64,000 nt of DNA from OLB11 sp041392835 (GTDB lineage Bacteria > Bacteroidota > Bacteroidia > Chitinophagales > Chitinophagaceae). Below are positions 9,597 to 17,913 of the stretch, piece by piece; within the stretch, counting starts at the first letter, position 1; every line of letters begins with the position of its first letter. The position numbers were made by a program, and so were the translations under genes. The notes below the pieces were generated by a model, which worked only from the letters and a program-made list of their open reading frames with translations, had not been told where the DNA came from and searched no databases. Location: NCBI GenBank assembly GCA_041392835.1, contig JAWKLF010000002.1:62001-126000 (forward strand), in the 5' to 3' direction.

Positions 9597-10513
9597 TATT
9601 TTTTATCTTGAATACTATCGTAAATTTTTAGATAGTTGATATATCGTTCTTCACTTATTATTTGTTTCTTAACAGCATCAATAATTGCACAGTCTGGTTC
9701 ATGGTGGTGAGAACAATTATTAAACTTACAGGCACTAAGCAATCGCTTCATTTCGGGAAAATATCCCGACAACTCATCTCGCTTCATATTAATAATGCCT
9801 AACTCTCTGATACCAGGCGTATCGATTATTTGCCCCCCCATTGGTAAATCATACATTTCGGCATATGTGGTTGTGTGCATGCCTTTTCCACTCCAAGCCG
9901 AAACGGATTGTGTAGTAATATCTTTATCGGGCAAAAAAACAGAAAGCAATGTTGATTTTCCGACACCACTATGACCACTTATAAGGCTTATTTTATCTTT
10001 GCAAACATCCATAATTTGAGATAGCCCTTCTTGTTCAATAGCCGATATTAGAAAGACGGGATAACCAATTTGTTCATATAAAGTTTTCAAGTATTGATAA
10101 TACTTTAGGTCTTCATCGTCATATGTATCGGCTTTATTAAATACTAATATAGCTGCTATATGATAAGCTTCGCAACTTACTAAAAACCGATCTATAAAAC
10201 CTGTTGATGTACGTGGATTTTTAATAGTGGCTACTATCATACTTTGATCCAAATTGGCTGCTACTATATGTTTTTGATGTTTATTGTGTGGTGACTGCCG
10301 TATGATGTAGTTTTTTCTTTTTTCAATTTCTACAATAGTCGCATCATCATCTTCAATTTGTAAGCGCACACTATCGCCTACCGCAATAGGATTGGTAGAC
10401 GTAATTTCTTTATCTGCCTTAAACTTTCCTTTTATTCTACAATTTAGCATATTGCCTTCAGCAGTCTTTGCTTTGTACCACGTGCCAGTTGATTTATATA
10501 TAAGTGCTCTCAG
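9593..10513 (-). CDS. rsgA: Ribosome small subunit-dependent GTPase A, apparent CTG start
   Basis: Circularly permuted GTPase that helps mature 30S subunits. From the first ATG (10450) it would be 285 residues and lack the start of its OB domain. The frame stays open 22 codons further up to a TAA (10517-10519) and encodes ALIYKSTGTWYKAKTAEGN, the conserved RsgA N-terminus. That stretch has no ATG, GTG or TTG; the only codons before it are CTG (10511-10513) and ATA (10514-10516). CTG aligns with the family's Met and gives 306 residues, the normal length. On that numbering G4 NKAD is at 126-129, G1 GHSGVGKST at 180-188, G3 DTPGI at 231-235, and zinc ligands CKFNNCSHH...C at 262-275. Confidence 0.93.
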   Translation of the reverse strand: MRALIYKSTGTWYKAKTAEGNMLNCRIKGKFKADKEITSTNPIAVGDSVRLQIEDDDATIVEIEKRKNYIIRQSPHNKHQKHIVAANLDQSMIVATIKNPRTSTGFIDRFLVSCEAYHIAAILVFNKADTYDDEDLKYYQYLKTLYEQIGYPVFLISAIEQEGLSQIMDVCKDKISLISGHSGVGKSTLLSVFLPDKDITTQSVSAWSGKGMHTTTYAEMYDLPMGGQIIDTPGIRELGIINMKRDELSGYFPEMKRLLSACKFNNCSHHHEPDCAIIDAVKKQIISEERYINYLKIYDSIQDKKY

Positions 10514-10582
10514 TATTTATTTTTTTTCCAAATATAATTGAATGCCATGATTTTTAAATATCCTATTCAGTATAGCTATATA

Positions 10583-10684
10583 ATACCAATCTTAAATTGG
10601 TTTCAGACCAATTTTTAGAGTGGTTTATGCCGATATTGCTATGTCAGACCATTTTTTTGGTCTGTTATAGTAGTATATCGGTAT
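10583..10684. repeat. Palindromic MITE-like element with nested hairpins
   Basis: About 102 bp with imperfect ends ATACCAAT (10583-10590) and ATCGGTAT (10677-10684). Inside, AAATTGGT/ACCAATTT (10594-10614) forms an 8-bp stem. ACCAAT at 10585-10590 can pair with the same ATTGGT, so the two hairpins exclude each other. CAGACC/GGTCTG (10645-10664) is nested inside CCGATAT/ATATCGG (10630-10681). It has no coding frame. It looks like a small non-autonomous element or a structured RNA leader, between divergent rsgA and the peroxidase gene. Confidence 0.55.
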
Positions 10685-10704
10685 AAAAAGTGCCTACTAA
10701 CCAG

Positions 10705-10712
10705 TATATTTG
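10705..10712 (+). promoter_or_regulatory. Bacteroidota -7 box for the glutathione peroxidase gene
   Basis: TATATTTG, an exact TAnnTTTG match, 18 bases before the ATG at 10731. It overlaps the in-frame TTG at 10710 and so argues against that codon as the start. Confidence 0.65.
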
Positions 10713-10730
10713 AATTCTATATTTTATTTT

Positions 10731-11270
10731 ATGTTTAAACTATTTCTTACTATGTCGCTGTTTGGATTCTTATTTGCATCGAAAAGCTTGCCAGCTCAAT
10801 ACAAAACAATTTATGATTTTAAAGTAGAAGCTTTAGACGGAGGCACTATAGATTTTTCAAAATTTAAAGGAAAAAAAATATTAATAGTAAACACGGCTTC
10901 TAAATGTGGTCTCACACCACAGTATGAAGGGTTAGAACAACTTTTTGAAAAATACAAAGAGCAACTTGTTATTGTTGGTTTTCCTGCCAATGATTTTTTG
11001 TTTCAGGAGCCAGGAAATAATGAAGAAATTGCCAGTTTTTGTAAAAAGAACTATGGTGTTACTTTTTTGATGGCAAGCAAAATATCTGTAAAAGGAAAAA
11101 AAATGCATCCTATCTATAAATGGTTGACTCAAAAAAAATACAATCACTTTAGTGATAGCAAAGTAAAATGGAATTTTCAAAAATACTTGCTCGATGAAAA
11201 TGGAAATCTAATTGCTGTATTTGACCCTAAAGTTTTGCCTCTAAGTGAAGAAATAACTTCAAGGTTATAA
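10731..11270 (+). CDS. Secreted glutathione peroxidase family protein
   Basis: 179 residues from the ATG at 10731. A hydrophobic signal peptide covers about residues 1-22. The thioredoxin-fold GPx domain follows: NTASKCGLTPQYEGLE with the peroxidatic Cys at C59 (cysteine, not selenocysteine), GFPANDFLFQEP with the catalytic Gln (Q92), ASFCKKNYGV with a second Cys (C104), and KWNFQKYL with the Trp/Asn of the tetrad. Such bacterial enzymes mostly use thioredoxin to reduce peroxides; the signal peptide points to the periplasm. It lies just upstream of mqnC, which has its own promoter. Confidence 0.92.
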   Translation: MFKLFLTMSLFGFLFASKSLPAQYKTIYDFKVEALDGGTIDFSKFKGKKILIVNTASKCGLTPQYEGLEQLFEKYKEQLVIVGFPANDFLFQEPGNNEEIASFCKKNYGVTFLMASKISVKGKKMHPIYKWLTQKKYNHFSDSKVKWNFQKYLLDENGNLIAVFDPKVLPLSEEITSRL

Positions 11271-11278
11271 TATCTTTG
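11271..11278 (+). promoter_or_regulatory. Bacteroidota -7 box for mqnC, nearly leaderless
   Basis: TATCTTTG begins one base after the peroxidase stop codon and ends 4 bases before the mqnC ATG. If used, the transcript would start at or just before the initiation codon. Confidence 0.55.
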
Positions 11279-11282
11279 CCCG

Positions 11283-12407
11283 ATGGACCTCAATCATTTA
11301 TTAGATAAGGCAATTAATAAAGAGTTTTTAAGTGCAGAAGAAGGCGTATTTTTATTTCATCAAGCCCCTTTAAATGCGCTAACTCTTATAGCCAATGAGC
11401 TTCGAAAAAAAGCAATTCCACATGGCAAGGTAACTTGGCAAATAGATCGCAACGTAAACACAACTAATGTTTGCATAGCCAATTGTAAATTTTGCAACTT
11501 TTATCGTATACCAGGACATCCAGAATCTTATATCACAGATATCGAAACGTATAAACAAAAAATTGAAGAAACTATTCGTTGGGGTGGCGATCAACTTTTA
11601 TTACAAGGTGGTCATCATCCTGATTTGGGTTTGGCATTTTATGCCAATTTGTTTAAGGAGTTAAAAACCTTATACCCTAATATTAAATTACACGCTTTAG
11701 GCCCGCCAGAAATAGCCCATATTACAAAAATAGAAAAAAGCACCCATCGTGAAGTATTGAAAACACTAAAAGAATCGGGTTTAGATAGCCTACCAGGTGC
11801 TGGTGCCGAAATATTAAATGATAGAGTTCGACATTTGGTTTCGAATGGCAAATGTGGTGCACAGGAATGGTTAGACATCATGCGTGAAGCGCATCAACAG
11901 CATATTACCACCTCTGCCACTATGATGTTTGGGCATGTAGAAACCATAGAGGAGAGATTTGAACACTTTGTTGCCCTGCGTGAAGTACAAAGTGAAAAAC
12001 CTGAACAAGCGCATGGCTTTTTAGCGTTTATACCATGGACATTTCAAGACGTAGATACCTTATTGGCCAAAATACGAAGAGCAAAAAACGATACTACTCC
12101 TTCGGAATACATTCGCATGATAGCCTTATCGCGTATTATGCTGCCCAATATTACAAACATACAAGCCTCTTGGCTTACTGTTGGCAAAGAGATTGCACAA
12201 TTGGCTTTGCACAGTGGTGCAAACGATTTTGGAAGCATTATGCTGGAAGAAAATGTAGTAAGTGCTGCAGGTGCTCCTCACCGATTTACATACAAAAGCA
12301 TACAAGATGCCATTCGAGAGGCGGGTTTTGAACCTCAACTAAGAACACAACAATATACTTGGCGTGAATTGCCTCAGACTATAGAAGAACAAGTAATAGA
12401 TTATTAA
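11283..12407 (+). CDS. mqnC: Cyclic dehypoxanthinyl futalosine synthase (menaquinone, futalosine route)
   Basis: 374 residues. Radical SAM enzyme that cyclises dehypoxanthine futalosine. The cluster motif CIANCKFC gives C64, C68 and C71. The preceding DRNVNTTNVC and the following NFYR favour MqnC over its paralogue MqnE. GHVETIEERFEH and QASWLTVGKEIAQLALHSGAND are also typical of MqnC. It shows that this organism makes menaquinone through futalosine rather than MenFDHCEB. UbiE/MenG, the last step, is at 34.4 kb. Convergent with pyrH, 5 bases apart. Confidence 0.93.
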   Translation: MDLNHLLDKAINKEFLSAEEGVFLFHQAPLNALTLIANELRKKAIPHGKVTWQIDRNVNTTNVCIANCKFCNFYRIPGHPESYITDIETYKQKIEETIRWGGDQLLLQGGHHPDLGLAFYANLFKELKTLYPNIKLHALGPPEIAHITKIEKSTHREVLKTLKESGLDSLPGAGAEILNDRVRHLVSNGKCGAQEWLDIMREAHQQHITTSATMMFGHVETIEERFEHFVALREVQSEKPEQAHGFLAFIPWTFQDVDTLLAKIRRAKNDTTPSEYIRMIALSRIMLPNITNIQASWLTVGKEIAQLALHSGANDFGSIMLEENVVSAAGAPHRFTYKSIQDAIREAGFEPQLRTQQYTWRELPQTIEEQVIDY

Positions 12408-12412
12408 TAAGC

Positions 12413-13123
12413 TTAACTAACTATAGTACCTATACCTTCGCCTTTTATAATTCGTAAAAGATTATGAGCTGTATTCATATCAAATACTACTATTGGCATA
12501 TTATTTTCTTGACACAATGTAAAAGCTGTTTTATCCATCACTTTTAAATCTTTGCTGATAGCATCATGATAGCTTAATGTAGAAAATTTTTTGGCTTCTG
12601 TATTTTTTTCAGGGTCACTATCATAAATTCCATCTACTCGTGTTCCTTTTAGTATAGCATCTGCTTTTATTTCTATTGCCCTTAATGTACCTGCTGTATC
12701 GGTAGTAAAATATGGATTGCCTGTGCCTGCACCAAAAATTACAACTCTTCCTTTTTCTAAATGTCGGATAGCTCGTCTTCTGATAAAAGGTTCTGCCACC
12801 TGATCCATTTTTATAGCACTTTGCAAGCGTGTTTTTACGCCAATTTTTTCAAGCATACTCTGCATGGCTATACCATTAATAACGGTAGCCAGCATTCCCA
12901 TATAATCGCCTTGTGCTCTTTCTATGCCGGTTTCGGATTCATTCATACCTCTGTATATATTGCCTCCACCTATAACCAATGCTACCTCTACTCCTAAATC
13001 TGTAATTTCTTTAATATCATTGGCATATTGTAACAATATTTTGGTATCCAAACCAAAACTTTTATCGCCCATTAAACTTTCGCCTGATAGTTTTAACAAT
13101 ACCCTCTTGTAGCTGGTTTCCAT
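12413..13123 (-). CDS. pyrH: UMP kinase
   Basis: 236 residues from the ATG at 13123 (METSYKRVLLKLSGESLMGD), the start that matches the family. A TAnnTTTG promoter lies 14 bases before it. The frame also runs 19 codons further up to overlap moaE, but that extension has no counterpart in the family. It converts UMP to UDP and belongs to the amino acid kinase fold: glycine loop VIGGGNIYRG, then GAGTGNPYFTTDTA for nucleotide binding. It stands at the 3' end of the molybdopterin gene series but has its own promoter. Confidence 0.95.
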   Translation of the reverse strand: METSYKRVLLKLSGESLMGDKSFGLDTKILLQYANDIKEITDLGVEVALVIGGGNIYRGMNESETGIERAQGDYMGMLATVINGIAMQSMLEKIGVKTRLQSAIKMDQVAEPFIRRRAIRHLEKGRVVIFGAGTGNPYFTTDTAGTLRAIEIKADAILKGTRVDGIYDSDPEKNTEAKKFSTLSYHDAISKDLKVMDKTAFTLCQENNMPIVVFDMNTAHNLLRIIKGEGIGTIVS

Positions 13124-13137
13124 AAAAAAAATTTTGG

Positions 13138-13145
13138 CAAATATA
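13138..13145 (-). promoter_or_regulatory. Bacteroidota -7 box for pyrH
   Basis: TATATTTG on the minus strand, 14 bases before the chosen ATG. It supports the short start and independent transcription from the moa genes. Confidence 0.6.
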
Positions 13146-13151
13146 CTTTTT

Positions 13152-13174
13152 GAATGCTTAACTCCTAAGCATTC
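13152..13174. other. Perfect 9-bp inverted repeat between moaE and pyrH
   Basis: GAATGCTTA, 5-base loop ACTCC, TAAGCATTC. It sits 2 bases past the moaE stop and just upstream of the pyrH -7 box. No T-run follows on the minus strand, so it may be a weak terminator for moaE or an operator for pyrH. Confidence 0.6.
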
Positions 13175-13176
13175 TC

Positions 13177-13605
13177 TCAATTATTCTGTTTCCAAATTTT
13201 TTTTTCATTTTCAAATAATTCTTCACCCCATATAGGTAGTTCTTTTTTTATACCTTCTACCAATTCCTCACAAGCACGTATAGCATTCCTTCTATGTTTG
13301 GAAGAAACAAATACAAATAAACATATTTCGCCACACGGCACCCTACCTAAGCTATGATATACATGCATACATATCAATTCGTATTTTTCAAACATCTTTT
13401 CTCTAAGTTGGTGAATACACTGTAGTGCCATTTCTTCATATGCAGTGTAGTTAATTGCATTGACTCTTTCTCCTTGTTGCTCGTCTGCTCTTACCTGCCC
13501 CATAAATATACTATGTGCTCCTATAGTATGTTTGCTACTATGCTTTGCAATGCTGTCTGCAATAAATGAAGGGCTTATAGCTCCTTGATGAAAAATGTTT
13601 TTCAT
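13177..13605 (-). CDS. moaE: Molybdopterin synthase large subunit
   Basis: 142 residues. It joins with MoaD to insert sulfur into cyclic pyranopterin monophosphate. Family features: SIFMGQVRADEQ near the N-terminus, AINYTAYEEMA, VYHSLGRVPCGE, and SKHRRNAIRACEELVEGIKKELPIW. The WK(K/R)E segment that carries an active-site Lys in E. coli MoaE reads WGEE here, so that lysine is not at the expected spot; neighbouring lysines may serve. Two bases after moeB, in one operon. Confidence 0.92.
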   Translation of the reverse strand: MKNIFHQGAISPSFIADSIAKHSSKHTIGAHSIFMGQVRADEQQGERVNAINYTAYEEMALQCIHQLREKMFEKYELICMHVYHSLGRVPCGEICLFVFVSSKHRRNAIRACEELVEGIKKELPIWGEELFENEKKIWKQNN

Positions 13606-13607
13606 AT

Positions 13608-14303
13608 TTATTTTATTTGAATTAAGCTTGTTTGCATGGTTTTTAAATTGATATGAAATAACTGATTACACATCATGCTTGGATGTTTAGTAATTATCTT
13701 TAATGCCTCTATAGCTTGTAAGGATCCTAAAACACCTAACACTGGCCCTATGGCACCAAGGTTATTGCAAGTAGGCACATCATTTATTTGTTCTGGAAAT
13801 ATATCTTGTAATCTGGCGGTATCTTTTTGCATCGAAAAATGTATTACATAGCCCTCCCATAGATAATTAGCTGCCAATATCAAAGGTTTTTGTAAAGTAT
13901 GACATGCTTGATGTATGACATGTCTTATTGCTAAATCGTCGGTACAATCCAATACTAAATCATAATCTAAAATAATTTCTTGTGCATTTTCTTTAGATAG
14001 ATAAAAATCAAATCCTTTGATTTGTACTTCATGATTAGATAATTGCAAATTGTGTTTGGCTGCTATGGCTTTGTTGAGTCCAATTTGTGTTTCGGTATAT
14101 ACGAGTTGTCTATGCAAATTTTCTTCAGAAACAATATCGCCATCTACTATTCCTATAAATCCTATGCCAGCACCCAGTAAATATTGCAAAGCCGGACATC
14201 CTAAACCCCCAGCACCAACCACAAGTATACGAGCTTTCTTAATATACTCCTGCCCTTTGATACCCCATTCTAAAACTGACTCTTGTTTGTTATACCGTTT
14301 CAT
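13608..14303 (-). CDS. moeB: MoeB/ThiF-type adenylyltransferase activating MoaD
   Basis: 231 residues, E1-like domain only with no rhodanese tail. It would adenylate the C-terminal Gly-Gly of MoaD using ATP. ATP loop VVGAGGLGCPALQYL is near 28-42, DGDIVSEENLHRQ near 53-65, DCTDD near 118. PTCNNLGAIGPVLG matches the conserved PSC...GVLGP segment. The two CxxC zinc pairs of E. coli MoeB are not present, so this looks like a zinc-free form. The context (moaD upstream, moaE downstream) supports MoeB over ThiF. Confidence 0.85.
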   Translation of the reverse strand: MKRYNKQESVLEWGIKGQEYIKKARILVVGAGGLGCPALQYLLGAGIGFIGIVDGDIVSEENLHRQLVYTETQIGLNKAIAAKHNLQLSNHEVQIKGFDFYLSKENAQEIILDYDLVLDCTDDLAIRHVIHQACHTLQKPLILAANYLWEGYVIHFSMQKDTARLQDIFPEQINDVPTCNNLGAIGPVLGVLGSLQAIEALKIITKHPSMMCNQLFHINLKTMQTSLIQIK

Positions 14304-14321
14304 GATTAAATTTTGATGATA

Positions 14322-14561
14322 CTATCCTCCAGAGTAAGGTGGCAAAAAAGCAATCTCATCACCATCTGAAATCTGAGAATTTAGGTCATGTACAATTTTT
14401 TGATTTACACTTATTGCATAAACTTGATGCGAAAAAAAAGGAAATAGATTTTTGATTTTAAGATGTAGCTCCTCTACGTTGGCTACATCATTCATTTCTA
14501 TTTCTGATTGATTGCTTATCTCTTTTAAGATTCCAAAAAATTTTATTTTTACTTTAGCCAT
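14322..14561 (-). CDS. moaD: Molybdopterin synthase small subunit (sulfur carrier)
   Basis: 79 residues, ubiquitin-like fold. It ends exactly in PPYSGG, the C-terminal Gly-Gly that is adenylated and thiocarboxylated. It overlaps the end of mobA by 13 bases and precedes moeB by 18. Confidence 0.93.
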   Translation of the reverse strand: MAKVKIKFFGILKEISNQSEIEMNDVANVEELHLKIKNLFPFFSHQVYAISVNQKIVHDLNSQISDGDEIAFLPPYSGG

Positions 14562-15127
14562 GTTTTCAAATTTTCTATATCATCAGGGTTGTTCATATTG
14601 GCAAACAAATGTTTATTGTATTTGAGTAATTGTTTGGCATCTACAAAATTAACAGCAAACTGAGCAATGATATCACTAAGTTTAAAATTTCCTTTCCATA
14701 TTTCGCTTCGCCATTGCGATGCAATTTGTTTTGAATATACACCAAGCAAAGGTTCCATATATGGCTCATGAAGTGGAATTGTAATATCAAACGACTTACT
14801 TTCTTCTATCAATTTCTTAATAGAAAAGGGATCTACACAGGGCATATCGCAACTCACAACAAGATTTTTTTCTGTTTTGCTATGTTGCAAAATACTATCT
14901 ATGCCTCCTGCTGGCCCCGCATCTTGAATAGTATCAGCAATCAAAGGCAGTTCAAATTGTTTATATATATCTTGATTGGTAACAATAAAAACCTGGTCGC
15001 ACACTTTTTTACATGCATCTATAACATAGTTTATTAATGCTTTATTGTGTACCAGTATCAGACCTTTGTCCTCGCCCATACGCTGGCTTTTCCCTCCAGC
15101 CAATATATATGCCGCAATATTATTCAT
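14549..15127 (-). CDS. mobA: Molybdenum cofactor guanylyltransferase
   Basis: 192 residues from the ATG at 15127. It attaches GMP to molybdopterin. The nucleotidyltransferase signature LAGGKSQRMGEDK is at 9-21, DAGPAGGI near 73-80, and the metal-binding SCDMPC near 92-97. The start is set by an ATGA overlap with the permease gene upstream; 24 further in-frame codons upstream do not look like MobA. The C-terminus overlaps moaD. Its presence predicts a bis-MGD or MGD enzyme elsewhere in the genome. Confidence 0.92.
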   Translation of the reverse strand: MNNIAAYILAGGKSQRMGEDKGLILVHNKALINYVIDACKKVCDQVFIVTNQDIYKQFELPLIADTIQDAGPAGGIDSILQHSKTEKNLVVSCDMPCVDPFSIKKLIEESKSFDITIPLHEPYMEPLLGVYSKQIASQWRSEIWKGNFKLSDIIAQFAVNFVDAKQLLKYNKHLFANMNNPDDIENLKTWLK

Positions 15128-15852
15128 GTCAAAACTAATTTTATAGATGCTATAATAAGTACGATGCTCAAAATACGCTTGAGTTGCAAAGAATTCCAAG
15201 TAAAACTGCCAAAATATGAGCCTAATAAAGCTCCAAACAAAGCTACTATGATTAACATATTATGTTGTGGATGCCATACTATCGTTTTAAAATAAAAATG
15301 CGATATCAATCCGCTGATGGAGTTTACAAAAATAAACAGTGCACTGACACCTGCTACGGTCTTTGTTTTTTCCCATTGCAAAAGGAGCAATAGCGGTGTT
15401 AAAAGTATCCCCCCCCCTATGCCAATAAGTCCTGATACAAAACCAATAGAGGCCCCTATAAAAAGTATTATTGGAATATGATAAGGTTTAATATTTTCAT
15501 CTTTATTTAATGGAATTAGAAAACGGAAGGCAGTTAATAAAAGTAGAAGCCCAAGTATTTTTTTATAACCGTTTTCTTCTATATGCAAGGAAGCTCCATA
15601 TATAGCAAAGGGTATAGATGCTATAGCTAAATACAAAAAGAGTTTAAGATTAAAATGTTTTTTGTGTGTAAAAAAAAGAAAGGCTATAAGAGAAACAATA
15701 GCATTTAAAATAAGTGCTGTGGGTTTTATGATTTGACTATGCACACCTATAATAGATAAAATAGCAATATAGGCACTAGCTCCACCGTGACCAACGGCTG
15801 CATACAAAAAAGCTACCGATGCAATTAAGATAAATATATAGAGAGGGAGCAT
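15124..15852 (-). CDS. TauE/SafE (TSUP) family membrane permease
   Basis: 242 residues with about seven or eight hydrophobic segments. The family repeat AAVGHGGASAYIA occurs near the N-terminus and GLIGIGGGILLTPLL in the second half. TSUP proteins move sulfur-containing organic or inorganic anions such as sulfite or sulfoacetate. The ATGA coupling to mobA puts it in the molybdopterin operon. A role in oxyanion or sulfur handling for a molybdoenzyme is possible but is inference. Confidence 0.85.
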   Translation of the reverse strand: MLPLYIFILIASVAFLYAAVGHGGASAYIAILSIIGVHSQIIKPTALILNAIVSLIAFLFFTHKKHFNLKLFLYLAIASIPFAIYGASLHIEENGYKKILGLLLLLTAFRFLIPLNKDENIKPYHIPIILFIGASIGFVSGLIGIGGGILLTPLLLLLQWEKTKTVAGVSALFIFVNSISGLISHFYFKTIVWHPQHNMLIIVALFGALLGSYFGSFTWNSLQLKRILSIVLIIASIKLVLT

Positions 15853-15876
15853 TACTATGCAAAGAAAAGTAAAAAA

Positions 15877-17295
15877 CTATTTCTTCTTTTTATATCTTAC
15901 TAACACTTCCGAAAACGCTGGATGCTGTTTTAACTCTGTGTCGATATAGTTTAATGCGCTTGTTTTCTTATCATTTATAGATAAGGCTAACTCCAATTGG
16001 AGTACAGCTTCTTTAGTTCTTCCTTTTGCTAGCAAAATGCCGGCTTTATAATATTCAAATTCTGGTTTCAAGCCACAATGCTCTTGAGCTATAGTAAGTT
16101 GTATTAAAGCTTCATCAAAGTAATCGTTTTGGTATAGGGCTTTAATAAGTGCTTGCCATGTCGATTTGATGTCGGGTCTTAACTGTACTGCATTAAGAAA
16201 ACACACCAAGGCTTCGCGACCTGCATTCATTTCGAGCAAACAATTTCCTAATGCCATACAATACGATGCATTGTTTTTATTGATATGCAATGCAACAGAG
16301 TATGCTTTTAGGGCTTTTTCCCATTTTTCTTCTTTAGAATATGTTTCACCAATCTTAAAAAAGATATTATCATCTTGTGGGTTGAGCTGTGAAGCTCTTC
16401 TATAAAAATGTCTTGCCTTAGGATAATTTTTTTGTTTTTCCCAACAATGCCCTATGGCTTCTAAAATAACATCTTCGGGTTTTGAAATACTTAAATGCAT
16501 TTCTAAAACTTCAATTGCTTTATTGTATTGTTTTATTTGCATATAAGCATCGCCAATATTTCGATAGGCATATTCAAATTTATCGTCTATAGCCAAGCAA
16601 TATTCGTAGGCATCTATAGCTTTTTCGTGCAATTTTAAACCCTGATAGGCTACGCCCAAATTATACCAAGCCATAGCATTATATGGCGATTCTTCTATAA
16701 TGTTTTTGTGTAAGGCTATGCTTTCTTCTTGTTTATTGTTGATTTCGGCCCAAAAACAAATTCGCATCAAAGCATCTTCGTTGTTTGGATCGTATTTCAA
16801 TATTCTTTCCAAAGTACTATATACTTTTTCAAAGTCTTCTACTTCATCATATACTTCAGACAGCTGAATCAATAAATCCGTTTTGTCTATACTTTGAAAA
16901 TCATCAATTTTAGATTCTAAAAATTGAATAGCTTCATTAAGTTTATTTTGTTCTAACAAAATATCGGAGCGAAGAAATACACATTCCACATTATTAGGAT
17001 CTATTTCTTCTAATTTATCCAATAGCAACATGGCCTGCCCAAACTTTTTATGATCTACGAGATACTCTGCATTTCTTAAAATCAAAATAGCACTATATGG
17101 ATAAAGCGTAGTGGCCATTTCTGTAGCATACTGAAAATTTTCATTATCGTTATTAGTATCAAAATAATCTATGATATTTTCAAAATCATCTTCGGTAAGT
17201 AAGCGATGTGCCTCACCCTTTTTCATTTTAAAATATTCTAAAAGGACATCTTCTATAGCATGATATTCATCGTCAAAAAAATCGTCGTTATACAT
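15877..17295 (-). CDS. Tetratricopeptide repeat protein
   Basis: 472 residues from the ATG at 17295. An in-frame TTG nine codons upstream overlaps a -7-like TATATTTA, so the ATG is preferred. The N-terminus is acidic (YNDDFFDDEYHAIEDVL). Roughly ten TPR-like helix pairs follow to the C-terminus, the clearest near AWYNLGVAYQGLKLHEKAIDAYEYCL and AYRNIGDAYMQIKQYNKAIEVL. No signal peptide or enzymatic domain, so probably a cytoplasmic scaffold. It lies 24 bases before the TSUP gene and may be co-transcribed with the Moco genes. Confidence 0.88.
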   Translation of the reverse strand: MYNDDFFDDEYHAIEDVLLEYFKMKKGEAHRLLTEDDFENIIDYFDTNNDNENFQYATEMATTLYPYSAILILRNAEYLVDHKKFGQAMLLLDKLEEIDPNNVECVFLRSDILLEQNKLNEAIQFLESKIDDFQSIDKTDLLIQLSEVYDEVEDFEKVYSTLERILKYDPNNEDALMRICFWAEINNKQEESIALHKNIIEESPYNAMAWYNLGVAYQGLKLHEKAIDAYEYCLAIDDKFEYAYRNIGDAYMQIKQYNKAIEVLEMHLSISKPEDVILEAIGHCWEKQKNYPKARHFYRRASQLNPQDDNIFFKIGETYSKEEKWEKALKAYSVALHINKNNASYCMALGNCLLEMNAGREALVCFLNAVQLRPDIKSTWQALIKALYQNDYFDEALIQLTIAQEHCGLKPEFEYYKAGILLAKGRTKEAVLQLELALSINDKKTSALNYIDTELKQHPAFSEVLVRYKKKK

Positions 17296-17418
17296 AGTCT
17301 TTGTTTCGTAAATATATCTCAAACTTAGCTATTATTTTTTTAGCGTACTCTTAAATAACGAATAAATAATCCACTTATATGGTCGAAAAAAAATATATAT
17401 ATCCTTGAAAAATACTAT

Positions 17419-17426
17419 TACCTTTG
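17419..17426 (+). promoter_or_regulatory. Bacteroidota -7 box for the 17447 gene
   Basis: TACCTTTG, exact match, 20 bases before the ATG at 17447. It lies downstream of the in-frame TTG at 17405, which therefore cannot be the start for this promoter. Confidence 0.6.
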
Positions 17427-17446
17427 CATTCCCAAAACGATTTGCC

Positions 17447-17908
17447 ATGCAACACGCCATATTAACTCACAGCATACTCAGATGGGTATTACTTTTCTTA
17501 TTGTTATTTACTATTGTGAGTGCTTTTATAGGCAAACAGCAGCAAAAATCATTTACCAAACAAGACAATGCATTAAGCTTGCTACTAGTTTCTGTAGCCG
17601 ATCTTCAATTACTTATTGGCTTGTATTTATATATTATGGGCGCTTGGGGCATTAAAAATATTCAACAAATAGGCATGTCAGCAGCCATGAAAGATTCTTT
17701 TAGTCGTTTTTTTGCAGTAGAACACATTATGGGTATGGTAATAGCTATTGTATTGCTACATATAGGCCGTGCTAAATCTAAACGTGCCCTTGATGATATA
17801 AAAAAGCACAAGGTATTATTTACTTATACACTCATATCTTTTATACTTATACTTATAAGTATTCCTTGGCCTTTTCGTAAAGGCTTTGCTATGTTAGGCT
17901 GGATTTAA
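17447..17908 (+). CDS. Small integral membrane protein, four predicted TM segments
   Basis: 153 residues. Hydrophobic segments at about 8-28, 46-66, 92-112 and 126-142. Conserved-looking histidines are HAILTHS at the N-terminus and VEHIMG...LLHIG in the third segment, a pattern that could bind haem b as in small cytochrome-b-like proteins; this is inference. I do not recognise a named family with certainty. It is monocistronic, convergent with a lipoprotein gene 5 bases away. Confidence 0.8.
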   Translation: MQHAILTHSILRWVLLFLLLFTIVSAFIGKQQQKSFTKQDNALSLLLVSVADLQLLIGLYLYIMGAWGIKNIQQIGMSAAMKDSFSRFFAVEHIMGMVIAIVLLHIGRAKSKRALDDIKKHKVLFTYTLISFILILISIPWPFRKGFAMLGWI

Positions 17909-17913
17909 TTTTT

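Noticed and set aside
13124..13180. Longer start for pyrH overlapping moaE
   Set aside because: The extra 19 residues do not belong to UMP kinases, and they contain the pyrH -7 box and a perfect inverted repeat.
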